Notes: a model not told the origin generated them from the letters alone. 64,000 nucleotides of DNA from Apostichopus japonicus (GCF_037975245.1 NC_092576.1:45357111-45421110); one strand, 5' to 3'. Positions 1 to 11,862 are shown, counted from the stretch's first letter. Translations and numbers: made by a program.

Positions 1-102
1 GCATTACAGTTAGTAGTACAATTCTGAGATTTGGGTTACACTCGTATTCATGCTCATCCTAACACCAACGTGAATTCTCCATGTACACATGTACCATGTA
101 AC

Positions 103-250
103 TTGGATGTGTGGGTGTGACAAATTACCAATGACCAGCGGTTAACTGTTATAAAGTCATGTGAGAAGGTCTTGCCAAGACTGGTCATTATGTTGTGTCC
201 TTGGGCAAGGCACTTTATCTCCATTGATTGAGACTTTTACCTTTAACTTT
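103..250 (+). mobile_element. Two joined fragments of the tRNA-derived SINE family also seen at 19.4 kb
   Basis: Bases 110-185 match the 3' part of the full SINE at 19.38-19.78 kb (tracts TTACCAATGACCAG and GTGAGAAGG..CTTG). Bases 185-235 match its 5' body just after the tRNA head (GTTGTGTCCTTGGGCAAGGC, CTTTATCTCCATTG). In the full copy these parts occur in the opposite order, so this is a tail fragment followed by a head fragment: a rearranged relic or two abutting partial copies. Confidence 0.6.
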
Positions 251-1253
251 TAATTCATATTGCTTTTTAAATTTGATGGAGTTTCACCACCAATGCCAAC
301 ATCACTGAGTCGAGTCCTACAGCTGGAAAACTTTAATACAGTCGTCATAGCAACAGAGAAACCCACCTGTCCACTTTGGAGACCTGCGTTGACATCTGTG
401 GATCGTAAGACATCTTTAAATGCTGAGACTACTCGTCGGAGGTTTTTGTCTAAAGTTGGGGAGTTGCATCTGACCTATGAGTGGGAAATTTGAGGGATTT
501 TTTAATTTTATGTCATATAAATACATTTTATTTTTGTGGTTTTCAATCAGACTTGGGGTATAAATACAAACAGAATCAATATGACTATGAGTACATATTT
601 GACACTAGAGTTTCTTTATGTTTTTGTTCTAAAAGAAGGATCTTACAAAAATTCATGTTGATGAGTATGTGTAAGGTAAATTTGCTAACATAACATTACC
701 AGAATAGATCAACCACAAATCTGGTTTTAATTCTGCCATCTTGGATAACAGTTTACATTAATGCACTGATTGCATGTTTGGTTCATAATGTATTAATCTA
801 TAAGTCTTAACACTACTGCATGCAGTTAAACTGTAGCCTGACTGTGGATCTAAGATTTAGTTCAACAGGAGAATGTGACTGTGAGGTCGTTGAAGTGGAC
901 TATCGATATCTATATGTAGGGGGATCTGGAGATCATCCGCCAAACAGAATTAACTTTTTAGTTTTGCAAATTGTGCATTATGAGGGATATTTAGGCTGTA
1001 AATTAGGTCTTAAGATTAGATATACACAAGGGCTGTGCAAATATCTACTTTTAATTAGTCTGTGGTGTTGAAAAGTGGAGATGGAATATGCCCCCACCAC
1101 CCTACCACCACCCCCTGCCTCTGGATATATGGCGTACCCAATTGTATGGAGGTTGCAACGGACATCTGAAGGATCAATTTGTGTTCAACTATATAGCTCT
1201 TTTACACACATGTATACCAAAGATAATAAAACATGTATGAATGTTTTACTTAC

Positions 1254-1337
1254 ATAAGTCATATCAACAAAGTCACAATCAGTCTCCACCACACCAACCG
1301 TACCGATGAGGAAAGCACCTTCCTGTTTGCAGTGAAA
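1254..1337 (-). CDS. Internal coding exon of an unidentified gene
   Basis: On the minus strand an 84-bp open stretch (28 codons, phase 0 at both ends) lies between a good acceptor (TTGTTCTTGCAG) and a perfect donor (GTAAGTAAAA). It reads FHCKQEGAFLIGTVGV and continues to DCDFVDMTY. The hydrophobic and Gly pattern looks like a folded domain core, but I do not recognise the family. The candidate exon at 2329-2468 repeats the wording TVGV and may belong to the same gene. No first or last exon was identified. Confidence 0.45.
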
Positions 1338-1375
1338 CTGCAAGAACAATTTAAAGGATATGTACGGATGTAATA

Positions 1376-2145
1376 TTTACAAAGTGTATAAATCAGTACA
1401 GGAAACATTGCTGTAATATGAGTACATGTACAGACATCTCACTACACGTCTACAGTACAGTAATAACAAGTTACACACAGAAATGGAAATTGGAAGTGTT
1501 CCTGTACCTTTCCTGTGGTTCTGTATTATTTACAAAGTGTGTAACTCAGTACAGGCAACATTGCTGCACTATGAGTACATGTACAGACATCTCACTCCAC
1601 GTCTACAGTACAGTAATAACATGTTACACACAGAAATGGAAATTGGAAGTGTTCCTGTACCTTTCCTGTGGTTCTGTGTTATTTACAAAGTGTGTAACTT
1701 ACTCAGTACAGGCAACATTGCTGTAATATGAGTACATGTACAGACATCTCACTACATGTCTACAGTACAGTAAGAACAAGTTACACACAGAAATGGATAA
1801 TTGGAAAGTGTTCCTGTACCTATCCTGTGGTTCTGTGTTATTTACAAAGTGTGTAACTCAGTACAGGAAACATTGCTGTAACATGAGTACATGTACAGAC
1901 ACTTCACTACATGCCTACAGTACAGTAATAACATGTTACACACAGAAATGGAAATTGGAAGTGTTCCTGTACCTTTCCTGTGGTTCTGTGTTATTTACAA
2001 AGTGTGTAACTCCGTACATGAAACATTGCTGTAACATGAGTACATGTACAGACACTTCACTATATGCGTACAGTACAGTAATAACATGTTACACACAGAA
2101 ATGAAATTGGAAGTGTTCCTGTACCTTTCCTGTGGTTCTGTAGAA
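1376..2145. repeat. Tandem array, about five copies of a 153-157 bp unit
   Basis: The marker CAGACATCTC or CAGACACTTC recurs at 1431, 1584, 1741, 1896 and 2049, giving spacings of 153, 157, 155 and 153 bp. Each unit also carries GAAATGGAAATTGGAAGTG and CTTTCCTGTGGTTCTGT. Units are 90% or more alike by eye. Two frames stay open across several units because some spacings are multiples of three. The 155- and 157-bp spacings break those frames, so I read this as a noncoding minisatellite. Confidence 0.9.
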
Positions 2146-2328
2146 AAGTATGGTATGAAATATGCTGTTGAAAACCTCCTCTAGCTGCTTGCTCTCAACA
2201 GTCTGAAAAAAAAGAGGAGAAATGAATGAGAAAAAGATCCACAATAAAATGGAAACCAATGCAAAACAAGAAATTGTTGGACAAATTTTCAGCTTGATTA
2301 AGATGAGAAGGATTGGCTAACAAATTAC

Positions 2329-2468
2329 CAACAATGTGTCTTTTGGACCAGTACGGTGTCTCACACTGACAGAAAGGAACATACAGTACAACCATTGGTT
2401 CAATGTGATGATCATACAGAACTCCCACTGTTACCTCATTAACAGTATTACATGACAGTATAGAATGA
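2329..2468 (-). CDS. Possible coding exon, unidentified protein
   Basis: The minus strand is open with protein-like composition (TVGVLYDHHIEPMVVLYVPF, then CQCETPYWSKRHIVG). A possible donor (GTTG then GTAATTTG) lies at 2328 and a possible acceptor (ATGCAG) at 2469, but the acceptor lacks a good pyrimidine tract. It lies upstream of the better-supported exon at 1254-1337 on the same strand. Function unknown. Confidence 0.25.
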
Positions 2469-2675
2469 CTGCATTCCCATTGAGGTAGTTTCCCCTATCA
2501 ACCCCCCTCCCCGCTCACCCATAGGTACTGTATTGTTGTTATTTAAATATAAACTAAAGAATAACATGTGATGACCCTCCAGTCCCGATGCGCCCTCCAA
2601 AGCTAACAACTACAGTACCCAATCGCAGTGAACCTTTTTATTGCACAAATAAGCACCAGCCCAGTTTGTTCAATA

Positions 2676-2832
2676 AATAAGCACAAGCTAACCTAACATA
2701 GCATTATTCATATAGGCCCTTCTGTTATGTGTATGGCAATACTTCAAATAAGCACAAGCTAACCTAACATAGTCTAGACCAAAGGTTATTCAAATAGGCC
2801 CACCTGTTATAAAAGTACAGCAAAACTGTACA
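2676..2832. repeat. Two-copy direct repeat, unit about 70-80 bp
   Basis: AATAAGCACAAGCTAACCTA recurs at about 2677 and 2748, each time followed by ATAG and a variant of TATTCA(A/T)ATAGGCCC(A/T)..TGTTAT. A third, weaker start (AATAAGCACCAGCCCAG) lies at about 2646. The rest of 2480-4430 shows only low-complexity and AT-rich sequence apart from the duplication at 3538. Confidence 0.7.
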
Positions 2833-3537
2833 CGATACAACATTAGTCAGATTAAATATGGTTGCAAATAAAGGTGGCCGAAAACATAATTTCATGGTCT
2901 ATCGATATTTGCTGAAACTTACAGAACTGTAAAGCAACATTCAAGGTGCTTTTTGTACATCACGTTCACAACTTCACATACATGTTAATTGAGGGCAGTG
3001 TAACTTACCGCAGGGAGGTATTAAAAAGGAAAAGTCAGTTCCAGGGAGGGAGGGCCTAAACAATTGCAGGTGGTGTATGTCAGTATTTTTCTAAAAGTGT
3101 ACATTCAGAAGGGAATAATTTGTACTTTAAGCAATTAAATACTCTGCACATATTTAAACTTATTGATTTTAACATGTTAACTCTCATACCTGCAATGCTT
3201 TGAAATGACTTACAGTTAACAGTATCATGGTACTGGATATTGTGTAATTTATATCACCAAGTAGTAACTCCTAAGTAGGTTTCATAACAACCAATTAAAT
3301 CAATGTATTGTTCTCTTACTAGTTCAAAGACTTAAGATCTGGCATGCATCCTTCTATTAAGTTTTCTTCTCCACTACTCGCCATGTAAGTCTAAGTTAGC
3401 TGTGCTGCAATACAAGAGTGCAAATATAAAATACTTGCAGACATAAACATGGTAGAACACATCTAAGAATTACATAACAGTACATCAAAACTGGGTTCTC
3501 AAAGAAGATAATCCATCTATAACATATATTATATCTA

Positions 3538-3776
3538 GAGTCATCAAACCAGTGCCCTACAGCTTACCCTATGGGTCATTATGATCCTATAGACCTATAC
3601 CCTACACATCTATACTAAAAACACTCTTCTACTTCTCATAAAGATACAGGTACATATATATAGTCATCCCACCAGTGGCCTACATCATACCTTGTGAGCC
3701 ATTATGATCCTGTACACATCTATACTAAACAAAAACAAAAATACACTTCTACTGTACTTCTCATAAAGATACAAGC
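3538..3776. repeat. Two-copy tandem duplication, unit about 120 bp
   Basis: AGTCATC(A/C)(A/C)ACCAGTG(C/G)CCTAC is followed each time by CATTATGATCCT, ACACATCTATACTAAA and CTTCTCATAAAGATACA. The copies start at about 3539 and 3662. The right copy overlaps a minus-strand hydrophobic open frame, so the frame may simply be a by-product of the repeat. Confidence 0.75.
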
Positions 3777-4688
3777 TGATGAGAAGAAATATTATCAGAA
3801 AAGCCAGCCATATTACAGTGCAGTATATACGTACGTGTACATTAATTTCTTTTGAAGCCTTTCTCCCAACCACTTTCTCCCATTATGAGAGCTGAACACA
3901 TCTTAATGTGCAGTATACACATTAATCAATCGCAAAGTATAAATATTCTAGTTCTAGCACGGGATAGGCTTTATCCTGTAACTGTGCTAGACCTAACTTA
4001 GGCCAACCAATATTTGACATTTGATTTTGAATGTTTCTACTAGGACCTGAAACGGTAGACTTCCTTACTATAGACACTAGCCAAGTGTCAACTTAACTTA
4101 ACGCTACAGATGCTATGCTAATTCAGCCTGTTTTTTCGTACTGTAAATGCACTACCCGTTACCGTTACGCTTGTGCGTAGCGTAGATGCTCGCTGAACTA
4201 GTATCTGTACACAGCCTAATATCACCGTATCGGCCTAGTCTAGATGTAGGCTAGGCCTGGTTTGTATACACTAAGCAGTCGCATTGTACAGGAATGCATT
4301 GAACACGCCGACTTTATGTTAATTACCCACAACCATCCTGGGGGAAAAAATCACGCGGCCAGGCATAGTCAGTAGGCGAGTGAAAGAGCAAAAGCGAATA
4401 TGTTTTAAGTGAAAGTGAAGCTTAATGGTTACTTACATATATTACAAGCTGCACAAATCACTAATCAAAGCGCTATAGAGGGGTATCTTCCATAGTACCG
4501 AGATAAAGTACAATTGCACAATACAGACAAACATAAACATTGGCCTATGACGTAAAAAAACAATAATTTTTGTTCGTTCGAAGTTGTTCGTTATAGAACG
4601 CCGAAAGGGTAACAAATTATGGGAACACAAACTTGCTGTAATTATACAACTGGTTGTAGCTGCATGTTGCAGTTTAGTTACATGGATA

Positions 4689-5762
4689 CAGTGGCGGCGG
4701 AACCGGGGGGGGGCTTGGGGGCTCAGCCCCCCAATGAAAACGTTGAGGGGGCAAATGCATGATAAGCCCCCCCCCCAATATTTACCAAGGCTCCGAAACG
4801 TGCATCTGCCCATTTTTCAATGCATACTCTTGTCGATCTGTCCGATGCACACGTATACTATATAGGTGTAATAATTTTAGTAAATGCTGGGGGACCCTCG
4901 GCCCGTCCCCTGGCTATAGACCACATTGTCACCCCAACCGCGTCTTCACGCCCCGTGAAAAGTGGAAGCAATGAGTGTGAGTACCGGTAAGCGCAACACA
5001 ACTTCGTCTTAGGCCAATGACTTGCATCATTTCAGCCAGTTCTCCAATATCCCCTTACTCAGTGGCGGAGTGTCCATACAGTCAGGGGGCGGATGCCCCC
5101 TGACGGACTCAAATGGACTGCAGGCGCCCTTTTCAGCTTTTCACTACTTTTTACTTATTTGCGATTATTGACTATTTTATTGCGCTCTCATCTACCTTTT
5201 GACATTTGCCATATTCTGTTGGTGTAATTTTTCGACCAAATGGCGACGACACCTATTTATTCTCCGTTTATCTGCAAATTAGCAAGGCCCGGAAAGGATC
5301 ATTTCCTGCAATCTAGGGAGTATCTTTACTCAAAATATTTCTGTACGCTCCGCGCCAACCTGTGGTGGCGCTCCGCTTAGATAGTGTCGAAAGCGCCCCT
5401 ACAGACCATGCTTGTCCCCCTGACCAATACTCATAGCTCCGCCACTGCCCTTACTACACTAAAAAACGTCTTTGCGAGTACACTACGAGTAATAGCTACT
5501 CTCTTAAAACACCATCGAATATACAAATTACAATGTTTTTGCAGACTTTTACGTGCAATCTGAGAAATTGCAGGCTTGAGACCCATATTTTAGGGTTAGG
5601 TATTCGCAGCATAAAACACTCGGGAAGTGCCGTTTCCGGCCATCTGGGGGTTTGAAAAACCCCAAAATTTTCTTGTACGCTCCGCGCCAACCGATGGTGG
5701 CGCTCCGCTTAGATAGTCTCCACACATTAGCCCCCAATCATTTTTCAGTTCCGCCACGCCTG
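4689..5762. mobile_element. hAT-like non-autonomous transposon with 8-bp target duplication, split by a second insertion
   Basis: Left end CAGTGGCGGCGGAACCG and right end CAGTTCCGCCACGCCTG are imperfect inverted repeats. The element is bounded by the perfect 8-bp duplication CATGGATA (4681-4688 and 5763-5770). Eight-base duplications and CAG..CTG ends are typical of the hAT superfamily. Removing the nested element at 5060-5447 and one target copy leaves about 680 bp with no transposase frame. The 3' part carries the shared CGCGCCAACC..GGTGGCGCTCCGC core. Confidence 0.85.
5060..5447. mobile_element. Nested 388-bp hAT-like MITE with perfect 8-bp target duplication
   Basis: Starts CAGTGGCGGAG and ends CTCCGCCACTG. 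It is flanked by CCCTTACT at 5052-5059 and 5448-5455. The same family recurs at 35048-35628 with matching ends and body (CCCTTTTCAGCTTTT, TTGCGATTATTGACT). The present copy lacks about 190 internal bases. The gap lies between two AAATG-like words, which suggests a microhomology deletion. Noncoding. Confidence 0.9.
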
Positions 5763-6203
5763 CATGGATATATACATAATGATCCTCACGTGATACAAGT
5801 TACGTCTTCAACAGAATGTTTCATAAAGCGTGCGTTCTTTAACACGAATTATGTATTTGCATTCATGTTAAAGGCGGGGAAATTGATTGTCCTTTTACAT
5901 GCAAAATTTCACGTCCCACGTACAGAAGCTCATACAACCATCGCATCACAAAAAAACAAAAAAAACATACAGTTTCTAGACTCTAAGAATAATATTTCGA
6001 TTTCTACGCAATATAAAATTATAACGTTTGCAAAACGATATGTTGCCACGTTGTATCAATTACTCTGCGAAGTGTTCAACGTTATATAGCAACCTTCATC
6101 TAATGAAACTTCGCGAATTGGTAAATAGAGGTGATCAGACGGTCCACATCATTACCATACTTCATCAAAATAAATACTGTCGACATAATTTAGGGATTTA
6201 GCA

Positions 6204-6716
6204 AGGCCGTAGCTTGCGGGTGGGGCGGGGGACGGGGGGGGGGGGCAACAGCCCCTTAGATTTTCACTTCCACAAAGAAAGAAGGCATATGATTATGTGA
6301 ACACTTGGACAGTATGCGCTTTTTCAGTTAGTATATAGCGAAATGTTCAGATCATTTATTCCGATTTCATTAGTAAGTAGAGTGCAATTTCAAGAATCTA
6401 GGCACGTTTTTTCAGGAATGTCGTTCGAAAAAAACACAAGATTAATTTTAACCGCTCATCACATATATGCAATATTGTGCTTGTTTTGTAAATTTCTAAA
6501 GGTGAGATCTCAAAATAACGAGTTTTAAGATGCAACTTACAAGGCCTGGGAAGTGCGGCATTTCTGGTAATCTGGGAGGCTTTTTTTCATTGGCAAAAAT
6601 GTCCTTGCTAAGCTACGCGCCAGCTGACGCGATGTTGGCGCTCCGGTTAGATAGTGTCATCATTGTCCCTTTTTGGAAATGCCACTCCCAACCTCCTATC
6701 CCCCCCCCCCCGCACT
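6204..6716. mobile_element. Truncated hAT-like element fragment
   Basis: The left end CAAGGCCGTAGC resembles the CAGTGGCGTAGC end of neighbouring elements and runs into a long G tract. The interior shares TTTTCACTTCCA..AAAGAAA with the block at 22.0 kb and the CTACGCGCCAGCTG..TTGGCGCTCCG core. No matching right terminus follows the C run at 6700-6714, so the right end appears lost. The flanking stretch 6720-8460 shows no supportable gene. Confidence 0.55.
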
Positions 6717-9084
6717 AAAGTATTCTTTAAAAGGGCTCTGTTATATGCGCACATCAAAAAACATATGAAACATTGTATGTTTCTCGATGTTCCTCAACTG
6801 CCCACCCTCCCCCCCTAGGGTGTTCTCCCCAAACAACATTTATTGAGCAGTTCGACCAATGAGATCACGTCTTCAAACTGTGTACCGCTGTTTTTTAATT
6901 GAGTGATGTCAGATATAAAACACGTTCTAGCATTATGCGGTTTAAGTTATCTATTGTTCAGTAATACCTAATTGGATGTAATACAATCAGATTTGATTTT
7001 CTTCAATTTCATTTTCCACTTGTTTTCATTGTGTCTCTATGGCTACGATGAACAGTTTAATAACTTCCCAGTGTCCTCTGTATATAGCCAATGTATATAT
7101 GAATGTATGTCACGTATGTACATGTTATGTATGTAGTCTGTGTATTTATGTGCATCATGATATGTACATATATGTATTAGAAATATTGGAGTCATCAATA
7201 ACAAATAGTGGGTCTACAAGACATCCGGGGTTGTAGTATTTTCTGAGGACGTTTCTTGGCTTTGTTACCAATCTATGTACGTTGTATAAGTAGGCCTACA
7301 ATCAATATTGTCGAGTGGGTGGAGGAGGGGACGGGGAGGGGGAGGAGGGAACGACGAAGAAATGGATAAGAAGGATATACGTTGCAAAACGGTAAGACCC
7401 CGCCTTCACTCCCCCGAATGCTACACCTGTGAAACTATACAAAATGCTTTCATTGCATGACGTAAGAGTCAAGTTATTTGTGTTTTGACACGTGGTTTAG
7501 CTAGTTAAATGAATTTACTGTCTCTCAAACAGTCACACATCTTAGTAACATCATTTTTAACAACATACTGTTTGTCTGAACGACACGACATTTACAACCA
7601 GTTAGGAAGCACATATGAGCATGGGTGGGGGAAATTCAAAATCTCTTCCTTCCGGACTGTTTTTTTCTTTCAATGGGTATGAACCTTTACGGGAGTTGAA
7701 GTACGGCTATAGTGACAAACCAATGATTTTATACAGGAGGGGTGCAACCTTTGCATCTTTAAAGCCTACTAATTATGTAAGGGCTATAGTGACCCTTCCT
7801 CAACCCCATCCAGCAGAAATTCAAAGTTTAGACGTGCAATGGTGCATTTAATCAAAGAAGTTAGTTCTAAATTAATATATTTATTAACCCAATGTTATGA
7901 TAATTAATATTCTGTGTGAGGTTGAAAAGGGGTGGGTAGGTGGCCGGAAGGGGTGCACCCGGAGTTGAGAACTAATTTTCCCGACTGCAAAAAAATCCCA
8001 GACGTACGATATGTGGAGATGGAATTTCCCATGTGCTTCTTTGCGCACGGCACTGAAAGAGTGTAAAGGTGTCACGTGGTAACACAATGAGGAAGCCGCT
8101 CATCAATGTTGCCCATGTATCTCTTCGCTACAACGACGGTGTCCGCCACACCACGAATTCACCACGAATTGAAAACAATAAAAGGTAATTGTTGTTTTAC
8201 GAAGTTCTAATCAACTTTATATGAAACTCTATAGGGAGTTGATCAGCAGTTACAATAATCGTGGCATATACTGCGGTTATTTTGAAAACTAATATTTGAT
8301 CCAAGCAGCTTAATATCAACGATAGAGTCAAAGTGATTTTAACCGCCGTTTATTTTTACTTCTTATATCTAGTCGGGTGAATTTGCTTAATACGTTTTAT
8401 CTCTTTGAATTTCAGGACAATTTTGATACAGCACCATTTAATTTGTTTCTAATCCCCGGCCTATCCAAAAGGAAAACTTTCACAAAGGAGGGGGGGGGGA
8501 CCCCTTCCACTAAAACCTCTCCCCACGACGACCGTCCAGTAACGCTACATCTGTGATAAATATTGGATACGTCAATGCTCTCTCCTTCACAATATTGATG
8601 CAACTTTACGTTTTGCACGAACTCACTAGTTCGTATACCTCCACGTGCGATTATGGAAGGCAAGTTACCATGATTGTTATTATTATGTGTAAGATATGTG
8701 TAGTCAGCTACGTCATAAGAGTAAATCATTATTCATGACTTATTAATATATCTCACAACCCCTACCCAAGAATGCCTTGAAAGCTCCCTCACGCAGGTCC
8801 CTCCTGGCACTATGCGATTTGTTGAGGCCTTCAATCTCAGACTGGCGAGTAGTCATGGAGGGGGAGGGGGTCAAATTAGGACGTAATTTTAATATAATAG
8901 ATAAACTGAAGTAAAACATTACTCAACAGTTAGAACAATGTTACTTTCTCAGCGCATCGCGAGCACCCATCGTAGCTGGAATTGTCTAATAATTACTTCC
9001 TGTAGGACAGCTTGAGTGGAACCAAGTTCTTTGCAACCCCCTAACATTATATAACAAATCGTCCGGCCGTTAATCTGAATTTGG

Positions 9085-9085
<1 letters not shown>

Positions 9086-9180
<95 letters not shown>
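9086..9180. repeat. (TA)n microsatellite, about 95 bp
   Basis: Perfect TA dinucleotide run. A second run follows at 9484-9562, with the tRNA-like sequence between them. Confidence 0.98.
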
Positions 9181-9182
<2 letters not shown>

Positions 9183-9364
9183 TTCGAGATCCGGCTTTAG
9201 GAATCACAAATGATTTTCGAGTTGGTTAGCATCATGTTTGATCTCTAGAGTAAGGCAAAATATGTCACCAAAAACAGAACTAGTATTGTTCGATACAGGT
9301 GACAAACGCCTACAGTGGAATTACGATCTTCCTTACCGGTTTCGAACCTCTGGACATACAATCA

Positions 9365-9437
9365 GCGTCCATAGCCTAGTGGTTAGGGTGTCCGCGTACA
9401 GAGAGGGAGGCCCGTGGTTCGAATCCCGGTGGAGGCT
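9365..9437 (+). tRNA. tRNA-like sequence (SINE head or tRNA pseudogene)
   Basis: A 73-nt stretch folds as a cloverleaf. The acceptor arms GCGTCCA and TGGAGGC pair in 6 of 7 positions. The D arm is TAGCCTAGTGGTTAGG, a perfect A-box type. The anticodon stem TCCGC/GAGGG is imperfect, and the loop GTACAGA would read ACA. The B box GGTTCGAATCC is perfect, but the T stem pairs only 3 of 5. The weak T stem and the flanking (TA)n tracts argue for a tRNA-derived SINE head or pseudogene rather than a working tRNA, although both internal RNA polymerase III promoter boxes are intact. Confidence 0.6.
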
Positions 9438-9479
9438 GAAAGTTTTTTCACTGTTCTTGATTTTCCAACTCATTACGAT

Positions 9480-9483
<4 letters not shown>

Positions 9484-9562
<79 letters not shown>
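9484..9562. repeat. (TA)n microsatellite, about 79 bp
   Basis: Near-perfect TA run beginning 47 bp after the tRNA-like sequence. It could be the expanded A/T-rich tail of a SINE whose head is at 9365-9437. Confidence 0.97.
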
Positions 9563-9568
<6 letters not shown>

Positions 9569-9612
9569 TATTTAAAATAAATCAACTTGTGAGTTTTATG
9601 GTCTGTTTAGAG

Positions 9613-10080
9613 CCGTGGTTTTCAACCTTGGGCTCGCGGGCCCATTTGGGCCCGCGAAGCCGATTTTGTGGGCTCGCGAGCATTGCCCCAGTAATGATTA
9701 AAAATTGTGGCATTTTGAGGGGCTGGTGGCGAAGGCACATGATGATGTTTCTTAGGAAGCCTCTTCGATGAAACCTTGTACAACGGGTAAAATTTACTCA
9801 ACCCTAACCCTATAAGACTAGTATAAGAGAATACCATTGAGGGTTGCAAGAAATCTTTGAGATAGGCTCTAATTGGGCAGTACCTGTCATCTGATCACGG
9901 AGGAACATACATAGCTCTGATTGAGTCCCCGGGTCACTTGTGTCAAGAATACACATAATAAACGCTGTGAAATTGATTTTATGATGTTGATAACTTTGCA
10001 GGGTAGGGTATGGGCTCGCGAGGACGGCTCGGAAGACCGGCGAATTGGGCTCGTGATCGAAAAAAGGTTGAAAACCAAGG
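9613..10080. mobile_element. 468-bp hAT-like MITE with perfect 8-bp target duplication
   Basis: Left end CCGTGGTTTTCAACCTTGGG and right end, read in reverse, CCTTGGTTTTCAACCT form inverted repeats (14 of 16 match). Flanking GTTTAGAG is present at 9605-9612 and 10081-10088. GGTTTTCAACC termini are familiar from hAT elements. The interior is rich in GGGCTCGCGAG words and carries no transposase. Confidence 0.85.
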
Positions 10081-10089
10081 GTTTAGAGC

Positions 10090-10300
10090 GCATGCAATGC
10101 CATTTGAAGATAGAACAATCCTTCATTCTAATTCCCACATCTCTTTACATTCCCTAGAGCTTCCGGTGCTTTGCTCCCTGGTCCCCCACCGAGCGTTTTC
10201 CCTGGACCTTCGACCCTCGGAGCTTCGCGCTCCCGAGGCTCCGTTGGGTTATTCCGACCAGAAAACAAACTTCTGGCTACACACACCTGATACCTGCCAG
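10090..10300. mobile_element. GC-rich transposon tail relic
   Basis: The text CCCTAGAGCTTCCGGTGCTT, then CTCCCTGGTCCCCCACCG and CTTCGCGCTCCCGAGG, resembles the GC-rich end of DNA transposons in many invertebrates. Ends were not defined and the element abuts the next one at 10301. Confidence 0.35.
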
Positions 10301-10618
10301 CAGGGACGTAGCTAAGGCCTGATGTTTGGGGGGGGGGGTGTAGTCGCTGAAATTCCAACTGGATGGGTTTTGGAGTCAGAAATTTCGCACTGCTGCCTTG
10401 TACCCTCCCCCCCCCCCCCCCGCACTCATCGTCAACGATACGGTCAGTGTCAGTCAGACACCCCATCTTTCGCGACTGCACTTTTGTTCCGAACTTTTTT
10501 CAATAAATTTGTACCTTATGGAGCAAAGTTTTTGCTTATGTTGATGGCACTTTTAAACTTCCGTAGATTAGCATTGAGTGTTTTAATTGTATACCATAGG
10601 GACAATGTATATATATCC

Positions 10619-11481
10619 GAACGTCGTAGCCAGGAATTTGAAAGGGGAAGCACTTTTTGCGATTGATATGGGAGACGGGTCTAAGGGGAGGGGGTGTCCC
10701 CCTCCCCTTTGAGATTTTTTTCTGAACAATTGAAGGTCCTTAGATGCGATCTGGTGCAATTTGTTGCCAGTTTCATCATTATCATATGATATCATATTAT
10801 CAGCAGATTTTGTTTCCTGTTTGAATTCTTTTACATGTTCTTTTACATAATATATCAGAAAGACAAACATAGTGCTCTTTTAAATTTTTTCCAGAAGGAT
10901 GATTCTTGTTTATTGTCCAATGTCTGGACTTAAATACATTTGACGAACTTAATTGATGGACAATATAAACTTTCATATTTTGTAAGACAGCCAGATTTGC
11001 AGTGGCCTAAAAAAATATCGTTATCTCCGTGTATTAACAGTGTAATAATTATTTATAGGAAGTGCGTATCACGTACGATTGCTAGCTTAGCTTCATAACA
11101 TGCTGTTCGTGCAACAACTTAGGACGAATCATAGAACGGATGAGAACGAACTTGTCGTCGTCGTTGTGCATACGGTTCGTGACATTCCATCGAGTGAGGT
11201 TAGGTAGGCAATATGTATTTTATTACGCAGTGGCCAACTGTAGGTTTGAAATAGGCTATAGGCTAAATTTATCTAATTGCATCTGCCAAACTAAGTAAGT
11301 AGTTGAATCAGTAGGCCTGCATGTTATTACGATTATAATCGAGTTAACGGAGCTGACGAGTATTCAAGATCAAAAGAGCACTGACAAAATACCATGCTAA
11401 AAAACAACAGTTTTTAAACATTTTTTTCGACACTCAAAGGGGGGAGCAGTCGCTCCCCTGCTCCCCCTGGCTACGTCCCTG
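10619..11481. mobile_element. Nested hAT-like element
   Basis: The right end CCCCCTGGCTACGTCCCTG is clear. The left end (GAACGTCGTAGCCAGG) is a decayed version of the expected CAGGGACGTAGCCAGG. Flanks ATATATCC (10611-10618) and GTATATCC (11482-11489) agree in 7 of 8 bases. Confidence 0.55.
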
Positions 11482-11739
11482 GTATATCCTGAACTAACTT
11501 TAAGCTAGCGAACAGGGTCGACCCACCCAATAGCAAAATTAATACATAAATTTTCCGAATTGAAGCTGGCGAACGTTGTATTTTTTTTAGAGTATTCAAA
11601 ATCATACGAAGTTTTGTATGGTGGAGTATAATGATCGCGAGATACAATTTCTCAATGTGACGAGGAAAACGTGGTAAATATGACTGATTAAAGGTCAATT
11701 TTGATAAAAAAAATAATGTCACTCACAAATTACAAGAAC

Positions 11740-11862
11740 ATATGAAAATAAGAGTGCGACAGTCAGAAAAATTAGAGCGCGACAGTCGGAAATTCCGAAT
11801 TGAAGCTGGCGACAGTCGGAAATTCCGACAGTCGGAAATTCCGACTGTCGCACTCAAATTTT
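11740..11862. repeat. Short tandem and inverted repeat of the CGACAGTCGGAAATTC word
   Basis: GCGACAGTCGGAAATTCCGA and its shifted copies occur three to four times, then the inverse TTCCGACTGTCGCACTC. The word AATTCCGAATTGAAGCTGGCG at 11790 repeats one at 11552. The stretch could fold into a strong hairpin. Confidence 0.75.

Noticed and set aside
260-493. Plus-strand 77-codon frame (QLENFNTVVIATEKPT, TTRRRFLSKVGEL)
   Set aside because: Protein-like wording, but no convincing acceptor and only a weak GTGGGA donor; no family recognised.
820-1071. Plus-strand frame CSLTVDLRFSSTGECDCE
   Set aside because: An AG precedes it, but no matching donor phase and no neighbouring exon were found.
3685-3892. 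Minus-strand hydrophobic frame with a GTATGATG donor
   Set aside because: It overlaps a tandem duplication, has a stop just after the acceptor and no ATG in frame. Hydrophobicity may come from T/A-rich sequence.
9238-9771. Longest open frame in the window (177 codons)
   Set aside because: It runs through the tRNA-like sequence and a TA microsatellite (Ile-Tyr repeats) into a MITE; not a gene.
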